From NCBI RefSeq assembly GCF_900110435.1, contig NZ_FODT01000012.1, forward strand, positions 62,001 through 126,000: DNA of 64,000 nt. The letters are read 5' to 3'. This document shows, one piece after another, positions 50,326 through 58,424 of the stretch. The translations under genes and the position numbers were made by a program. The notes under the pieces were generated by a model. That model did not search any database and was not told the DNA's origin. It saw only the letters and a list, made by a program, of their open reading frames with translations. Source of the DNA: Rhodopseudomonas pseudopalustris (GTDB taxonomy: Bacteria > Pseudomonadota > Alphaproteobacteria > Rhizobiales > Xanthobacteraceae). Each line of letters opens with the position of its first letter. Position 1 is the first letter of the stretch.

Positions 50326-51618
50326 ATGTATTGCGACGGAACAGACAAAAACGATGGTCTCGCCTTGGTCGGATACCCGGAAGTCTACAGCATAGCTTAC
50401 AGCTACGCCGATTTCAGCCTAGCCCAAGGGAACAGCGGGTTTCCGGGCGCGCAGGTTGACGACGACCTGGCGGGGCTGCAGGCCAGCATCGAGAATGTGG
50501 CGGCTTTCGTGCAGAAAGCCATCCGAGCCGACGGAGCGCTGAACAACGGCATTGTCTCCTACGACAGCTTGTCGCCGGGGTTGCAGGTTGCCGGGCTCGC
50601 GCCGGCGAACGCGTGGCAGGCGGGTGTCTCCTACGTGGCGGGGGCGAACGTTGTTCTGCTGGGCAAGCTGTATCGATCGACCACCGCGCACACCTCCGGG
50701 GTTTTCGCGTCGGATCTCGCGGCGGGTTTGTGGTTGCTGATCGCCGAATTGCCCGCAGGTCCGCCCGGCCCGAGCGGCACCGGTTCGGGCGACATGCTGA
50801 GATCGCAAAACCTGTCCGACGTCGACGACCCGGCGGCGGCGCTCGCGAATATCGGCGGCGTGCCGCGCTCCGGCGGTGCGTTGACCGGCCCCTTGACGCT
50901 CGCCGGGGACCCGACGGTAGCGCTGCACGCGGCGACGAAGCGCTATGTGGATACGACCGTCGGCGGCGCGGCGTGGCGCACCGGCAGCGTGCGCTTGACG
51001 TACCAGAGCGTGGCCGAGGCCGGTTGGATCATGATCAACGACGGCTCGATCGGCGACGGGGCCTCGGGCGCTACGACCCGCGCAAACGGTGACACCTGGG
51101 CGTTGTTCGCCTTGATGTACGCCCTCCCGATTGGCCTGACACTGCAGAATAGCAGCGGCAGCGTAGTCGCGCGCGGGGTGTCGGCGGAAGCGGACTACGC
51201 CGCTCATCGCAGGCTTGTGCTCCCGAAGACGCTCGGGCGCGCCATCGGCGTCGCCGGCTCCGGAGCCGGGCTTACGCCGCGCGCGATGGGGGCAGTCGTG
51301 GGGGCCGAGAACCATCTGTTGACCCTTCAGGAAGCGCCGTCGCATTCGCACACCGGCGGCGGCGCCGGCTACACCGATACTATGGATCGAAATACTTCGC
51401 ACTCCCACGCTTACAACAGGCCTTTCAGAGGCGGAACCGCAGACGGCGGCGGCTATACGTGGTGGCTGCAAGAACTACAAGTCTACGACACGACGCCAGC
51501 TAATATCGATCACCAGCATTACTTCACCTATTCGTTCACCACGTCGGAGAGCGGTGGTGGCGCGGCTCACAACAACATGCAGCCGACAACCTTCCTGAAT
51601 GCGGAGATGAAGCTATGA
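50326..51618 (+). CDS. Second tail fibre with shared N-terminal domain
   Basis: A paralogue of the preceding spike at the N-terminus (YSYADFSLAQGNSGFPG, GALNNGIVSYDSLSPGLQ), then GPPGPSGTGSGD and a different shaft: LHAATKRYVDTTVGGA, a phage collar/fibre repeat, and a tip with His motifs (SHSHTGGG, SHSHAYN, HQHYF) as in metal-holding fibre trimers. Probably a second receptor-binding protein. The start is uncertain: ATG at 50326, TTG at 50308 or a later in-frame codon. Confidence 0.82.
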   Translation: MYCDGTDKNDGLALVGYPEVYSIAYSYADFSLAQGNSGFPGAQVDDDLAGLQASIENVAAFVQKAIRADGALNNGIVSYDSLSPGLQVAGLAPANAWQAGVSYVAGANVVLLGKLYRSTTAHTSGVFASDLAAGLWLLIAELPAGPPGPSGTGSGDMLRSQNLSDVDDPAAALANIGGVPRSGGALTGPLTLAGDPTVALHAATKRYVDTTVGGAAWRTGSVRLTYQSVAEAGWIMINDGSIGDGASGATTRANGDTWALFALMYALPIGLTLQNSSGSVVARGVSAEADYAAHRRLVLPKTLGRAIGVAGSGAGLTPRAMGAVVGAENHLLTLQEAPSHSHTGGGAGYTDTMDRNTSHSHAYNRPFRGGTADGGGYTWWLQELQVYDTTPANIDHQHYFTYSFTTSESGGGAAHNNMQPTTFLNAEMKL

Positions 51619-52466
51619 GAAAGTTAGAGCCGGCGTCGATCCGCTACAAGAACCCGGGAGCGATGTGGGGAAGCCCCATTGCTATCAAGTGGGGCGCACA
51701 AAAGCGCGCCGTCACGCTGAACGACGGCAAAGGGCAGGGCAACAACATCGCCGTGTTTCCGACCTACGTTCAAGGTATCTGCGCGCAACTTGATCTATGG
51801 CGGACGTCGAAGAACTATCGCAACAAGCGCTTCGCCGACGCCATCGCGATCTGGTCGGGTCACAACGAGGTGCCGTCTTACATCGCGTTTTGCAAGGCTC
51901 GCGTCCCCGGCCTGACCGAAAACACGGTTATGAACGATGCGTTTTGGAGCGGGCCTTCGGGGGTTGCGTTCCTGAAAGCTCAGGCGTGGCATGAGGCTGG
52001 AAAGCCATATCCGGCACCCGATGCGGACTGGATCGAGGCGCAGCGCCGCGTCTTCGCGGCCAACCCCGCGAAACTCGGCGTCGGCGCGACCACGACCACC
52101 GTTGCAGCGGCCACGGCCACGGCCACGGCCACGGCGGCCGTCTCGGCCACGGTGACGAAAGGCGCGCACGAGGGCTGGGGCTGGGAAGCGTGGTTGATCG
52201 TCGCGGCGGCCGTCGCGGCGGCCGTCGCGGCGGCCGTGTGCGCGGCGGCTGTTTGGCGGTTGTGGAAGCGAAAAGCTGCCGCGCGGCCGCAGCTCGCGTC
52301 GACCGCATCGGAGGCGCAGGCGCGTTACGATGCGTTCAGCTTGCCGTCGGCGCCCGAGGCAGAGCTGGCGCCTAAGCAAGCTCGTAAGTCAGCGGTGCGC
52401 GCGCGGAAGCCAGCGGCGAAGAAAACGGCGCGGAAGCGGAAGCCCGCCCAGGAAGTGGTGGCCTGA
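51615..52466 (+). CDS. Putative endolysin with C-terminal membrane anchor and basic tail
   Basis: A 283-residue protein. The N-terminal domain (IRYKNPGAMWG, FPTYVQGICAQLDLWRTS, IAIWSGHNEVPSYIAFCKAR) resembles phage P5-like muramidase/structural lysozyme domains. It is followed by a Thr/Ala linker, one membrane helix (WLIVAAAVAAAVAAAVCAAA) and a Lys/Arg/Ala-rich, histone-like tail. Being next to holin-like genes it is likely the lysis enzyme. Catalytic residues are not certain. Confidence 0.65.
   Translation: MRKLEPASIRYKNPGAMWGSPIAIKWGAQKRAVTLNDGKGQGNNIAVFPTYVQGICAQLDLWRTSKNYRNKRFADAIAIWSGHNEVPSYIAFCKARVPGLTENTVMNDAFWSGPSGVAFLKAQAWHEAGKPYPAPDADWIEAQRRVFAANPAKLGVGATTTTVAAATATATATAAVSATVTKGAHEGWGWEAWLIVAAAVAAAVAAAVCAAAVWRLWKRKAAARPQLASTASEAQARYDAFSLPSAPEAELAPKQARKSAVRARKPAAKKTARKRKPAQEVVA
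52110..52235. repeat. In-frame microsatellites in the putative endolysin gene
   Basis: CCACGG is repeated four times (52111-52134) and the 12-mer GTCGCGGCGGCC three times (52200-52235). They encode the Thr-Ala linker and part of the Val-Ala-Ala-Ala membrane helix. Unit lengths are multiples of three, so copy changes would alter length without shifting frame. Confidence 0.8.
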
Positions 52467-52467
52467 C

Positions 52468-53097
52468 ATGGCGGTCAATCTTGGGAGTTGGGGGTGGGCT
52501 GTCGGCCTTGCGATCGACTTCGGCGCGCCGGTGCTCGGCGCGGCGCTCGGCGTCCCGGGCCTCGCCGGCGAGGCGGGCCAGATCCTCAAGCGCGCGCTCG
52601 GGCTCGCGCCGAACGTGTCCGAGGCGACGGTTCGCTCGACGATCGAGGCTGATCCGGAGGCGGCGAGATCGGCCTTCGCGCAAGCCAACAGCGACGCCGC
52701 GGCGAAGTGGGACTATCTGGCGCGCGTGATCGAGGCGCAAGCCGACGTCGCGAAGACGCAGATCGGCGAAGTCAACGAGACGATCCGCGCCGAAGCCCGG
52801 GTTATGGCGGCTTCACCGAATAAGTGGTGGGGCCATTGGCGAACGATCATGGCCTACGAGCTGACGGTCGAGTGCCCAGCGTGGGCCGCGCTCATGATGT
52901 GGTGCATCTGGACCGGCAAGGTCGCCGATCTGTTGGCTGCGGCGACGGTTTTGACCGTGTGGTGGGGCGTGCGTTTCGGGGTGCTCGGCGTCCACGTGTG
53001 GACCGGCAGTAACGAGCGGCAAACCGCGATCACCGGCCAACCGATCGGCGGCGTCGCTTCGGCGATAGCGTCCGCAGTGACGCGAAAGGTCAGATAA
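52468..53097 (+). CDS. Holin-like protein of the 3TM phage type
   Basis: A 209-residue protein with a hydrophobic N-terminus (WGWAVGLAIDFGAPVLGAAL), a helical charged middle (YLARVIEAQADVAKTQIGEV), then PNKWWGHWRTIMAYELTVEC and two to three membrane segments, matching the 3TM holin family. It is placed directly after the putative endolysin. Confidence 0.72.
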   Translation: MAVNLGSWGWAVGLAIDFGAPVLGAALGVPGLAGEAGQILKRALGLAPNVSEATVRSTIEADPEAARSAFAQANSDAAAKWDYLARVIEAQADVAKTQIGEVNETIRAEARVMAASPNKWWGHWRTIMAYELTVECPAWAALMMWCIWTGKVADLLAAATVLTVWWGVRFGVLGVHVWTGSNERQTAITGQPIGGVASAIASAVTRKVR

Positions 53098-53448
53098 ATG
53101 TCGAGTGCGCTGCCAGCCGAGCTGACGGAACTAACAGAGGCACAAAAGGCGTTTCTCGTTTGCCTGACAGACCAGCGCGTGGCGAACATCCTTGAGGCGG
53201 CCGACGATTGGTTTGACCTTCGGCCGGAGGCGAAGGACTTGTTGCGCAACGCCAAGCCCGAAACGTTGGAGTGGCTGGAGCGCGCGTCGAAGGACGACAT
53301 AGAGCTGCTGAAATACAGCATTTCGTTTATCTCGGCGTCGCGACTGCTCGGCAAGGTCGGCTGGTTCATAAGCGCGATGCTCTTCGGCATCGCTGTCGGC
53401 GTGCTTACGTTGTGGGACCGCGTCAAGACCATGATCGTGGCGAAGTAA
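53098..53448 (+). CDS. Small membrane protein of the lysis region
   Basis: A 116-residue protein, helical and charged for the first 80 residues (ELTEAQKAFLVCLTDQRVAN), with one membrane helix near the C-terminus (VGWFISAMLFGIAVGVLTLW). It directly follows the holin-like gene and may be a lysis accessory. Not recognised. Confidence 0.6.
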   Translation: MSSALPAELTELTEAQKAFLVCLTDQRVANILEAADDWFDLRPEAKDLLRNAKPETLEWLERASKDDIELLKYSISFISASRLLGKVGWFISAMLFGIAVGVLTLWDRVKTMIVAK

Positions 53449-53454
53449 CTGCCA

Positions 53455-55101
53455 ATGCCGCGGAAAACCGCCATAGACCCGAAGACAGGAAAGCGGTTCG
53501 ATTTCGTCGATCCGGCGCACAAGACGCCCGAGGATCGCGAGGAAACGCTACTTCGTAGCCAGGTCATGTTGCTGCGGCGCCAGGCCAAGGCGCTCGAAGC
53601 GCGCGACCGCTTTATGCCGTTCATCAAGTACACGTCGCCCGATCCGGAAGCGCCGAACGACCCGGACCGGTCGAGCTACAAGAACGCCCGGCATCACGAC
53701 GCCACAGCGCGCGCCATCGAAGAGGTCGAGAAAGGGAACATCCCGTTTCTGATCCTCGTCGAGCCGCCGCGGCACGGCAAGAGCGAGCAGGTGTCACGAA
53801 AGCTGCCGGCGTGGTACGCGGGCCGCCACCCGCGCGAGAACGTTGTCGTTGCGACATACAGTGACGAGTTCGCCGCCGACTTCGGCGCGAATGTCCGCGC
53901 TGTGATGCACTCCCCCGCCTACAAGCAAGTGTTTCCGAACGTGAAGCTGACGCGCGGCGGCGCGGCCAAGGACCGGCTGCAGACGACCGAGGGCGGGCTG
54001 TTGTTCTTCGTCGGCCGCGGCGGCGCGCTGACCGGCCGCGGCGCGCATATCCTGATCGTTGATGACCTGATCAAGGACGACAAGGAGGCCTCCAGCCAGG
54101 CGATCCGCGATCAGGCGTGGAACTGGTTGACGCGTGTTGCGCTGACGCGCCGGCAGGGCCGGAAGCTCGTCATCCTGACGTTCACTCGCTGGCACTCGGA
54201 CGACCCGATTGGCCGGCTCACAGACCCGGAGAACCCGCACTACAACCGCGAAATCGCGAAGGGCATCAAGATTATCAGTATGCCGGCGATCGCCGAAGAG
54301 GGCGATCCGCTCGGCCGCGAGCCGGGCGAGGCGTTGTGGCCGGACGGCCCGGATCAATTCAATCTCGACTTCCTGCGCCAGCAGCAAGCGTTGGACCCGC
54401 TCGGGTTTTCCGCGCTTTACCAGGGGAGGCCGAGCGTTCTGGACGGCGATCTGTTCAAGCGCGACGATGTCCGTTATTGGCGCCCCGAAGACTTGCCGGA
54501 AAACCTGCGCAACTACTGCGCATCGGATCACGCGCTCGGCCAGAACCAACGCAACGATCCGACGCTGCTTGCCGCGTTCAGCATCGACGCGCAAAGCAAT
54601 ATCTACGTGCGGAGTTGCTACTGGCGGAAGCAGCCGACGAACGTTGTCGTCGAAGCGATGCTCGACATGGCGCAGGCTCACAAACCCCTGCTCTGGTGGG
54701 CCGGGCGGGATCATATCACGAAGTCGATCGGGCCGTTCCTGCGCAAGCGTATGATGGAGCGCGAGACGTACATCAACATCCGCGAGGTGCCGACGATCGG
54801 CGACAAGGTAGCCGGCGCGCAGGCGATCGCCGGGCGCTTCGCGATGGGCAAGGTGTTCTGGCCGAAGGGTGAGCCTTGGGTAGAGCGAGCGATCAACGAG
54901 TTGCTCGCGTTCCCGAACGGGCTGCACGACGAATGGGCTGACGTGCTGGGCCTGATCGGGCGCGGGATGCAGAGCCAGACCAAACCAAGCGTTGCAAAGC
55001 CGAAGACGGGCGAGCCAGCGTACGGCACGATGGCGTGGATGAAGAAGCATGACAGGTGGACGAAAGAGCGTGAGGCCGAGCAAGCGGCCGGAGGATTTTA
55101 G
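53455..55101 (+). CDS. Terminase large subunit
   Basis: A 548-residue packaging motor. Walker A-like EPPRHGKSEQ (about 101-110), Walker B ILIVDDLIKDD (about 199-209), the coupling-type TFTRWHSDD, and a C-terminal RNase H-like nuclease with CASDHALGQNQRNDPT (Asp) and LHDEWADVLGLI. It pumps DNA into the prohead through the portal, encoded next. Confidence 0.93.
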   Translation: MPRKTAIDPKTGKRFDFVDPAHKTPEDREETLLRSQVMLLRRQAKALEARDRFMPFIKYTSPDPEAPNDPDRSSYKNARHHDATARAIEEVEKGNIPFLILVEPPRHGKSEQVSRKLPAWYAGRHPRENVVVATYSDEFAADFGANVRAVMHSPAYKQVFPNVKLTRGGAAKDRLQTTEGGLLFFVGRGGALTGRGAHILIVDDLIKDDKEASSQAIRDQAWNWLTRVALTRRQGRKLVILTFTRWHSDDPIGRLTDPENPHYNREIAKGIKIISMPAIAEEGDPLGREPGEALWPDGPDQFNLDFLRQQQALDPLGFSALYQGRPSVLDGDLFKRDDVRYWRPEDLPENLRNYCASDHALGQNQRNDPTLLAAFSIDAQSNIYVRSCYWRKQPTNVVVEAMLDMAQAHKPLLWWAGRDHITKSIGPFLRKRMMERETYINIREVPTIGDKVAGAQAIAGRFAMGKVFWPKGEPWVERAINELLAFPNGLHDEWADVLGLIGRGMQSQTKPSVAKPKTGEPAYGTMAWMKKHDRWTKEREAEQAAGGF

Positions 55102-57339
55102 ATGTCTCTTCTCGACGGTGACGCGGTGGCGCCGATCAACTTGACGAACAACGTGCCGGACGACAACGAGCCGGAGGCGGATGCACGCGGCGAAGAGAAG
55201 ACGCCAGCCGAGAGCGAACGCGCGCTGGTCAACAAGATCATAAGGAAGATCAAATCCGACAAGCTGAAGCACGCTCCGGCTTTCAAGCGGATGAGGCACG
55301 CTATGTTCGTCGCGATGTGGGGCCGCGACGAAAATTGGAGCGAGGATAATTACAAAGCGAACATCGCCGGGCGCCACGTTAAGCAGAAGACGGCGACGCT
55401 CTACGCGAAGAACCCGAAGGCGACCGCGCGCCGCGCCGAGCGGTTGGAGTTTGCGCTGTGGGATGAGACGCCCGACACGCTCGCGCAGGCTGTGCAAGTC
55501 ATGCAGCAGAGCGCGATCGCCGAGCAGATGCACGCGCAGGCGCAACAGCAACTCGTCGCCGCAGCGGTGCAAGACCCGCTCGGCGCGGCGGTGATGATGG
55601 GTCACAACGGCGGTCCGCCGCTGGAGCCCTACCAGCCGCCGCCGGAAGCGATGGCGGCGAGCGCCTTGCTGGAGGACTTCCAACAGGGGTTGGAGCGGCG
55701 GAAACAGCTCGACAAAATCGGCAAGACGCTGGAGATCCTCTACGCGAAGGCGCTCAAGGAGCAGAAGCCGGTCGACTTCAAGACCGGCGCCAAGCAGCTC
55801 GTGCGGCGGACATGCACGACGGGCGTTGGTTACGTCGAGCTGGGGTTTCAGCGGGAATACGGCCCGCGCCCGGGTATCGTCGAGAGGCTCGCTGACGCGC
55901 GGGCGCGCCTCGGCCATCTGCGCACGCTCGCCGAGCGCGCGGCTGAAGGCGAGATCGAGAGCGCAGACGCGGAGATGGCCGAGCTGGAGGCGTCAGTCGC
56001 GGCGCTCCAGAGCGAGCCCGAGATCGTCATGCGCGAGGGCCTGATCTTCGACTACCCGCGCTCGACGAAGGTGATCCCCGACCAGCTCTGCAAAACCCTG
56101 ACAGGCTTCATCGGCGCGCGCCACCTCACGCTCGAGTACGACTACACCGTCGACGAGGTCCGCGAGCTGTTCGACGTCGATTTGAAGAAGTTCGCCCCGT
56201 ACACGGCCGACGGCAAGGCCTACCGGGAGGCTGTCGGCGTGGTGTTCGACGAGGACGGCGGCGACATGACGCCTGGCCCGTCCGACGGCCTCGTTCGTGT
56301 GTGGAAGCACTACGACAAGCCGAGCGGGTTGGTCTATTTCGTGGCGGACGGCCACGACGCGTTCTTGCGCGAGCCGGCAGCGCCGGACGTGTATGTTGAA
56401 GACTTCTGGCCGGTGTTTGCTTTGACCTTCAACGCGGTCGAGAGTGAGGACGAACTTTTCCCGCCGTCGGACGTGCACCTGCTGAGCGACATGCAGAATG
56501 AGCACAACAGGTCGCGGCAGGGCAAACGCGAGCACCGGGAAGCTCGGCGGCCACGCTGGGTTTTCCCGAACGGCGTGTTCGAGGAAGAAGACGTCAAAAA
56601 GATTTCGAAAATGAAACCTTACGACGCGATCGGGCTCAACATGGACCCCGGCACCGATATCTCAAAGGTGCTGCAGGCTATGCCAGTGCCCGGCGTCGAC
56701 CCGAACCTCTACGACACGGGGGAGAGCTTCGGTGACGCCCAGCTCGTCGTCGGCGCTCAGGAAGCCCAGCTTGGCGGCGTGTCGAGTTCGAGCGCTACCG
56801 AGGCGGCGATCGCCGCCGGCAGCACCAGCACGGCCGACAGCTCCAGCGTGGACGACCTTGACGGCTTCATGTCCACCCTGGCCCGCGCGGCCGGGCAGAT
56901 ACTGCTCCGCGAAATGTCAGAAGAGCAGGTAAAGCAGATCGTCGGCCCGGGTGCGGTCTGGCCGCAGATGTCGCTCGCTGACATTGCCGGCGAAATCTAT
57001 CTTGAGATCGAGGCCGGCTCGATGGGCAAGCCGAACCAGGCAATCGAGATCAAGAACTGGAGGGAGATACTGCCGCTGCTGATCCAGATGGGTTCGATCA
57101 AGCCGTATTGGCTCGCGAAGGAAACGTTGCGCCGCCTCGATGACCGCATGGATCTGACCGAGGCGCTCGTTGAAGGTATGCCGTCGATAGCGGCCCTCAA
57201 CCAGAACGCGCAGCCCAGCGCAGCCGGCGCGGTAAACGACCCGAGCGCGCAGGGCGCGGCGGGGGCTAGCAACGCGCCGAAGGGGCCGTCGGAAGTCCAA
57301 CCGGGCAGTGAGGCGCCAATGGGCAATAACCGCGTGTGA
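55102..57339 (+). CDS. Portal protein
   Basis: A 745-residue portal of the podovirus type; recognisable parts are the N-terminal RMRHAMFVAMWGRDENW, the GLIFDYPRSTKVIPD and DVHLLSDMQNEHNRSRQGKR stem-like segments, and GLNMDPGTDISKVLQ. The C-terminus is low-complexity. It starts directly after terL. At this length it could carry a barrel or crown extension. Confidence 0.88.
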   Translation: MSLLDGDAVAPINLTNNVPDDNEPEADARGEEKTPAESERALVNKIIRKIKSDKLKHAPAFKRMRHAMFVAMWGRDENWSEDNYKANIAGRHVKQKTATLYAKNPKATARRAERLEFALWDETPDTLAQAVQVMQQSAIAEQMHAQAQQQLVAAAVQDPLGAAVMMGHNGGPPLEPYQPPPEAMAASALLEDFQQGLERRKQLDKIGKTLEILYAKALKEQKPVDFKTGAKQLVRRTCTTGVGYVELGFQREYGPRPGIVERLADARARLGHLRTLAERAAEGEIESADAEMAELEASVAALQSEPEIVMREGLIFDYPRSTKVIPDQLCKTLTGFIGARHLTLEYDYTVDEVRELFDVDLKKFAPYTADGKAYREAVGVVFDEDGGDMTPGPSDGLVRVWKHYDKPSGLVYFVADGHDAFLREPAAPDVYVEDFWPVFALTFNAVESEDELFPPSDVHLLSDMQNEHNRSRQGKREHREARRPRWVFPNGVFEEEDVKKISKMKPYDAIGLNMDPGTDISKVLQAMPVPGVDPNLYDTGESFGDAQLVVGAQEAQLGGVSSSSATEAAIAAGSTSTADSSSVDDLDGFMSTLARAAGQILLREMSEEQVKQIVGPGAVWPQMSLADIAGEIYLEIEAGSMGKPNQAIEIKNWREILPLLIQMGSIKPYWLAKETLRRLDDRMDLTEALVEGMPSIAALNQNAQPSAAGAVNDPSAQGAAGASNAPKGPSEVQPGSEAPMGNNRV

Positions 57340-57345
57340 TCTGTT

Positions 57346-57387
57346 TGTATTCAATGACTTGATACAACGCGGTCAATGGGATACGTT
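57346..57387 (+). promoter_or_regulatory. Promoter for the head genes
   Basis: TTGATA (57359-57364), a 17-base spacer and TACGTT (57382-57387) lie in front of the scaffold gene. The upstream part is the 24-bp element also present at 39248. GATACGTTTTGC repeats the operator-like context CATACGTTTTGC at 43570. Confidence 0.55.
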
Positions 57388-57414
57388 TTGCTGCACCAAA
57401 CCGTAGAGGGGTTT

Positions 57415-58407
57415 ATGAAAATCTCGAATTTGACGGACGACGTTGAAGAGCCGGGCTCGTCCGACGGCCAAACCCTGGACGCCTCGACCAACCCGCCCGA
57501 GGGCGGCGAGGGCGAAATCGCGACCTCGTCCAACGCGACCGACGAAGACGCTGGCCTTCTCGATGTTGTCCGTGACGTGGTCAACGATCGTGAAGTGTCA
57601 GCCGATGCGGCCTCGTCAGCCGAAGTCAACGAAGCCGGGGAAGACACCGGCGCACCTGCTACCACTGAACCGGACGATTATTCCGACGTCCCGTTCAACA
57701 AGCACCCACGTTTTCAAGCGCTGATCGCCGAGAAGAATTCGCTTCGGGAAGATGCTGTCCGTTATCGCAACGTGCAGAGCTATCTCGACACGAACAACCT
57801 CTCGGCGGACGAAGCCGCCAACGCCCTTGCCGCCTTCGCTCGTGCGAAGGTGGACCCGGCAGGCGCATTCGCGGAGCTGAAGCCGTGGTTGCAGGATCTG
57901 CTTGTCGCGGCCGGAGAAATCCTGCCGGACGATCTGCGTCAGCGTGTCGAAAAGGGTGAGTTAACCCACGATACGGCGATGGAGATCAGTCGCGAGCGTG
58001 CGAAGTCGAAGTCGCACGAGAGCCGGCAGAGCTTCGATCAGCAGCGGCAACAGAGGGACCAGGACGCCCAGCGCGTTCGAGACCTGACCGGCGCCGCCGA
58101 CACGTGGGAAGCGGACCGCGCCGCCAAAGACCCGAACTTCGCTGCAAAAAAGCCCGCGCTTTTCCGGGAACTGGCATTTCTTCAGATGGCAGAAGGCAAG
58201 CCGAGGGACGCAGCCGGCGTCAAGGCCCAGCTCAAAAAGGCCTATGACGCCGTCAATTCAACGTTCGTCCTCCCGGCCGCCGCGCAGCAGTCGCAGAAGA
58301 GACCAGCCACGCGTCCCGTAACGGGCGGGGTCAAGGCAGGCACTGTTCGCGAGGCGCCGAAGTCAACGCTCGACATTGTTCGAGCTAATCGGCGCGTCAC
58401 GAACTAA
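57415..58407 (+). CDS. Head scaffolding protein (putative)
   Basis: A 330-residue, acidic N-terminal protein (NLTDDVEEPGSSDGQTLD) with a helical, Gln/Arg-rich middle (ESRQSFDQQRQQRDQDAQRV) and a basic C-terminus, the charge layout of scaffolds. It lies between portal and capsid genes, with AGAGGGG before the ATG. Confidence 0.75.
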   Translation: MKISNLTDDVEEPGSSDGQTLDASTNPPEGGEGEIATSSNATDEDAGLLDVVRDVVNDREVSADAASSAEVNEAGEDTGAPATTEPDDYSDVPFNKHPRFQALIAEKNSLREDAVRYRNVQSYLDTNNLSADEAANALAAFARAKVDPAGAFAELKPWLQDLLVAAGEILPDDLRQRVEKGELTHDTAMEISRERAKSKSHESRQSFDQQRQQRDQDAQRVRDLTGAADTWEADRAAKDPNFAAKKPALFRELAFLQMAEGKPRDAAGVKAQLKKAYDAVNSTFVLPAAAQQSQKRPATRPVTGGVKAGTVREAPKSTLDIVRANRRVTN

Positions 58408-58424
58408 ATCAGGGTCACGGACCA

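Noticed and set aside
47764-51618. Diversity-generating retroelement target in the fibre genes
   Set aside because: No reverse transcriptase or template repeat is seen in the window; differences between the two fibres are not adenine-directed repeats.
52110-52235. Microsatellites as phase-variation switch
   Set aside because: Units are 6 and 12 bp, so copy changes keep the frame; no on/off switching expected.
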